DNA of 5,599 nucleotides from contig PLTL01000301.1 in NCBI GenBank assembly GCA_003164475.1, positions 1 through 5,599 of the forward strand, given 5' to 3'. Made by a program: the position numbers and the translations under genes. Within the stretch, counting starts at the first letter, position 1. The number at the start of each line of letters is the position of its first letter. A model generated the notes under the pieces. It made no database searches and was not told the DNA's origin. It saw only the letters and a list, made by a program, of their open reading frames with translations. This document shows, one piece after another, positions 5,331 through 5,599 of the stretch. Source of the DNA: Candidatus Dormiibacterota bacterium. GTDB lineage: Bacteria; Chloroflexota; Dormibacteria; UBA8260; Bog-877.

Positions 5331-5354
5331 TTTACTATTCTACCGAATGGTAAA
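5331..5354 (-). promoter_or_regulatory. Inverted-repeat operator overlapping the vapBC promoter
   Basis: On the minus strand the arms TTTACCATTC and GAATAGTAAA are inverted copies with one mismatch in ten, around the spacer GGTA. The repeat ends 3 bases before the antitoxin ATG. The -10-like box TAGAAT (5337-5342) lies inside it, so a bound dimer would block transcription. A perfect TTGACA (5373-5378) lies further upstream but 30 bases from that box, too far to pair with it. A poorer TACCAT (5347-5352) is 20 bases from it. The exact promoter pairing is open. AT-rich compared with the rest of the window. Confidence 0.65.
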
Positions 5355-5405
5355 GGATTGGGCGACCACGAGTGTCAAACGAGGATGGGTTGAGCGTGCT
5401 AATAA

Positions 5406-5429
5406 TTGATTCTCTTAAGCAACTATGAT
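5406..5429 (+). promoter_or_regulatory. Promoter and possible operator of the MarR-family gene
   Basis: TATGAT (5424-5429) is a strong actinobacterial-style -10 box, placing transcription start near 5436, about 5 bases before the ATG. No -35 match sits 16-18 bases upstream (AATAAT there). Directly upstream, 5406-5422 is an imperfect palindrome of form TTGxTT-N5-AAxCAA, the kind of site MarR dimers bind, so autorepression is likely. It is divergent from vapBC, with 113 bases between the two start codons. Confidence 0.5.
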
Positions 5430-5440
5430 AGCCTCAGGGC

Positions 5441-5599
5441 ATGAGCCCCAACCGAGCGGTCGTCGAGCGCATGGTGATCGCCCTCTTCACCCTCAACGCC
5501 GGGCTGGACCGCGCCCGGCGCGAGAGCCCAGGTGCCGGCAGGCTGTCCGTGCTCCAGGTCCTCACCGCCCCTGAGGGCGAGCGCCCCTCCGATATCGCC
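5441..5599 (+). CDS. MarR-family transcriptional regulator, N-terminal part, cut by window end
   Basis: Only 53 codons are present. They begin MSPNRAVVERMVIALFTLN, an N-terminal dimerisation helix, followed by GLDRARRE and then RLSVLQVLTAPEGERPSDIA, which fits the MarR pattern 'L...Q...L......R.SDIA' leading into the winged helix. The recognition helix lies beyond the window. The ATG at 5441 has no Shine-Dalgarno, and the leader predicted from the -10 box is about 5 bases, so near-leaderless translation is likely. An in-frame ATG at residue 11 is the alternative start. Another winged-helix family is possible because the fold is seen only in part. Confidence 0.65.
   Translation, partial: MSPNRAVVERMVIALFTLNAGLDRARRESPGAGRLSVLQVLTAPEGERPSDIA

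Noticed and set aside
1..5599. CRISPR array, insertion sequence ends or tandem repeats
   Set aside because: Reading through the window showed no regularly spaced direct repeats, no transposase apart from the integrase fragment, and no paired terminal inverted repeats.

Overview
This is a high-GC stretch of bacterial chromosome. An F420-type PPOX oxidoreductase, TTG/GTG starts, C- or G-ending codons and short-leader promoters with TANNNT -10 boxes suggest an actinobacterium or a related high-GC, F420-using lineage such as Chloroflexota or Dormibacterota. The sequence cannot separate these. There is no phage, CRISPR array or intact mobile element.

Bases 1-1084 are a remnant zone. The window opens inside the 3' end of a tRNA gene whose CCA is followed at once by the decayed N-terminal half of a tyrosine integrase, with one frameshift and no catalytic domain. 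This is the scar of an element that used the tRNA as its attachment site. After it come about 650 bases with no intact gene, holding only a likely MFS transporter C-terminal fragment and a 55-codon open tail of uncertain origin, both on the minus strand.

Bases 1085-3000 hold three minus-strand genes in the order hypothetical protein, type II (Rhizobium etli AspII-like) L-asparaginase, GtrA-family membrane protein. The hypothetical gene stops 21 bases before the asparaginase TTG start, and the asparaginase Shine-Dalgarno lies in that gap, so these two probably form an operon. The hypothetical frame from its ATG is broken at a run of six A. gtrA lies 100 bases further on and may be read through.

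Bases 3141-4608 hold two plus-strand genes, divergent from the above: a lipoprotein HtrA/DegP-type serine protease with one PDZ domain, and an F420-dependent PPOX-family protein whose GTG start overlaps the protease stop by 8 bases. They are very likely translationally coupled.

Bases 4729-5327 are a minus-strand VapBC-type toxin-antitoxin pair (AbrB-fold antitoxin, PIN-domain RNase toxin, 13-base overlap). A near-perfect inverted repeat touches the antitoxin start and overlaps a -10 box. A MarR-family regulator starts divergently at 5441 and runs off the window. The most useful leads are the A6 frameshift gene, the coupled lipoprotein-HtrA/F420 pair, the antitoxin operator and the tRNA-linked integrase scar. 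I see no wholly new multi-gene system.
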